Below are positions 61,744 through 64,000 of a DNA stretch of 64,000 nucleotides, piece after piece (position 1 is the first letter of the stretch; the number at the start of each line of letters is the position of its first letter). Source of the DNA: Dysidea avara. Its lineage: Eukaryota > Porifera > Demospongiae > Dictyoceratida > Dysideidae. The DNA lies in the NCBI RefSeq assembly GCF_963678975.1, contig NC_089276.1, positions 27,768,472 to 27,832,471 of the forward strand, read 5' to 3'. Both the position numbers and the translations under genes were made by a program. The notes under the pieces were generated by a model. The model saw only the letters and a program-made list of their open reading frames with translations. It had not been told where the DNA came from and did not search any database.

Positions 61744-64000
61744 ACATTTTATTTCTAAGACCTCTACTTGAATTTAAAATTCCTTATACTCAACTCAGTA
61801 GAGACTGTAGCCTTGCTTGCAGAATTTAGTTTACATTTTAACTATGGCATCCTGATTTTCTATTGCTTTGCTGATCTTTTTCTATATCAGTGTATATCCA
61901 CACTATTCAAAGAGTGTCTCAGTAATAGGATGAATGCAAAAGTCACTAGTGCATTAAAGTAGCTAGTAACCTCTGCTAGTGATGGTTTCACTGTGTAATG
62001 AGTAATTTTCAAATGATTTGATTCTTAAATCTGCAACTGTTTTAAAAAACGTAAGCACTGAAAACACGTTATCCAGTAAACTGGATTATATGCATGTTAC
62101 GTACTGCTACGGACACCATTTTACTCATCATAAAATTTTGGTTTAAATTTGTAAACCCAGAGCTTCATGTTGTAATTTAAACTATAAAAAACCATCTTTT
62201 CGTCTTTCTTGTTCACATATAGCAATGAATAAAACTCAGCTGTACTTCATCCTATCAAAATTTTCTTGACACCAAATTTTTTATGAATGGCTGATTTTAC
62301 TGATATATAGGTAGCACATTAAATGGCTGACCAGGAGGGCAACAGTTCGAGTGTTCATAGCGGGTATGTTGTGTGTGTGGTATATACACATTCAGATACG
62401 TAGCTTGTTTCACGACAATTAATCTATATTTCTAAGAAACTGGCTGAATACTCTACAACATGTCTGTTTGGAACCACACAAGTACATTTTGTACATTTTT
62501 ATTGTTTTATTCCAATTCAGTTTTCTGGATTACGGGTTAAATGTCGAAAACTTTCAGCTGTTTTTGAAAATTAAAAAATTATAATTGTGGTTTATCAATT
62601 AACCTCACTATATTAGCCACTAGTCCTGGATTTTGGAAAAATATACAGTCCCTTTGATGTGACCAGTTTCTAGTGCAGATCGTGATGGGTAGGCGAGATT
62701 CAGTACCACGTTCATGATGATAATCAATGAAGCTGTTCTCCAACAACAACTGAGCCCCAGATCGGAGCAGTGTTCATGTGAAAATTGTGTTATAATTGCA
62801 AAGTTTTCTTTGCATACTCCTACCATGAGCTATCCAGAGGAGGTAGGTCATGTATTATTAAATTACATCTCCATGTCCGTCTCATAAGTACACAATTAGT
62901 TCTAAACATACGTACTATTGAAAAGTAAAATCTGTTTATTAATATACTGACTATTGTTCAATTATTAATTAATATATACTCTAATAAAACATACACGCAA
63001 ATACTGGTGGACAAAATACTCTAATACAACAGTCACTTTGACATACAGATAATGGAGTTCAGATATAATACTGAGCAGATACCACTGTTTTCACAAAATA
63101 TTGGAATATGACTACAACTACTGATTATGTAGTCAGCTGAATGTTAAAAGTAAAAGCCCATTAATTGATTATTGTGTGTTGGTACAGAATAAATGCTAGC
63201 ACAGTAAGCACAAATATTTTCTTCTTTCTGTGTAAAAGAATGGTCAGTAAGTCTATAGAGCACTTTTGTACACTGATCGTTTGACTGTTATATTAGAGTA
63301 TCATACTGTAGGGTGTAGTAGGGATCATGGAGGTTTGGGCATTCCTGTCCAGTAATATTATCCAAAAACTAACCTCTCTTTTTCTTCACAACAGCTATAC
63401 AGTTTTGGTTAGGCATAACCAAACCCAAAGATGCTTTCCTTTGTGTCCCCTTTATTTCTCCACTATTGCATAGATATTACCAGACTGGTGTCAGTTGGAA
63501 CACCACTTGAGTGACCATGAGAAAATCTTGCATGAACCATCTGTTCTTATTAGATCAACTTTATCTGTTGCAAAATCTTGACTTTGCAAGATTCTTGCAT
63601 TCTCAACTTTTTTTTGGAAATTGTTGATGCAATATCATGAATTGTTACTCTGACAATCTCATTCTTATAACACTGGAGTTAGCTCAGTATCATACCATAA
63701 AGATGCAAATATGTTCTTGCTATATGAAGTTTTCCAGATTTAGTGATAATAAAATGATAATAAGTTTTCCAGATTTAGGCTCCCCCTCCAGGTGCTAACA
63801 GATTTTGAATATTATAATGGCTCAAAATCAGTAGATGGCACAGCTGTAATGGTTGATTATAGCTCATGGATAGTGTCTCATACAAAAATATAGAACTCAA
63901 AGTTTGCACTTGTAAGAATCTCTCTCATACAGAGCGTGAGCATAAACACTCTTCTTTGTGTTACGGCCTCAGGCATCATGTTTACAATCCACATTTCGTA
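61744..64000. other. Right flank, no firm gene
   Basis: AT-rich DNA with copies of the dispersed motif near 63016-63035 and 63281-63301. The only coding candidate is a short possible first exon at 62323-62363. Nothing else could be supported by family resemblance. Confidence 0.5.
62323..62363 (+). CDS. Possible first exon of a gene leaving the window
   Basis: ATG followed by ADQEGNSSSVHSG and a consensus GTATGT donor in phase 2. No in-phase continuation could be identified with confidence before the window ends; a 13-nt exon at 62825-62837 fits the phase but is too short to trust. No family is recognised. Confidence 0.2.

Overview
The window is eukaryotic and reads best as a demosponge-like basal metazoan genome. 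The evidence is multi-exon genes with GT-AG introns, many introns of only 44-56 nt, a tandem pair of divergent receptor tyrosine kinases, clear animal orthologues (POMGNT1, GPS2, ELMOD, SLC30A7, NADK2, OST4), and AT-rich intergenic DNA full of small inverted-repeat elements. No species is claimed. All exon models were built by hand from reading frame, intron phase and family resemblance.

Layout. 1-2000: no gene recognised; a GT-rich tandem repeat lies at 1331-1567. 2001-5974 (+): receptor tyrosine kinase A, without a recognisable signal-peptide exon. 5975-9839: intergenic, mostly one 2.66-kb inverted-repeat element that carries a second element inserted in its left end. 9840-19589 (+): receptor tyrosine kinase B, the same exon layout as A, with a signal-peptide exon but a 17-bp deletion that breaks the kinase frame. 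21697-29383 (-): GPS2-like corepressor subunit, with one 4-kb intron packed with repeats and a LINE-type ORF. 29559-33756 (-): ELMO-domain protein of the ELMOD1/2 type. 33828-40523 (+): POMGNT1 in 21 exons, starting 71 bp from the ELMOD start codon. 41856-42547 and 43980-44618 (+): two small paralogues with a TPX2-like motif. 44908-47106 (-): SLC30A7-type zinc transporter. 49739-52621 (+): NADK2-type NAD kinase. 56028-56147 (-): OST4, a 39-residue oligosaccharyltransferase subunit. 56402-57089 (+): weak exons of an unrecognised gene beside a transposon boundary. 57193-64000: mainly mobile elements, with one weak candidate first exon at 62323.

The housekeeping genes do not form a pathway cluster. 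OST4 and POMGNT1 both act in secretory-pathway glycosylation and SLC30A7 loads zinc into the same compartments, but nothing suggests that they are co-regulated. The strongest arrangement signal is the compact block GPS2-ELMOD-POMGNT1: 175 bp separate ELMOD from GPS2 on the same strand, and a 71-bp head-to-head gap separates ELMOD from POMGNT1.

The most unusual non-genic signals are a short motif around the palindromic core CTCTAATAGAG, present in some twenty dispersed copies in both orientations; a near-perfect 56-bp-arm hairpin inside the last intron of receptor B; paired hAT-like elements in opposite orientation; and a duplicated compound repeat in which one module is inverted.
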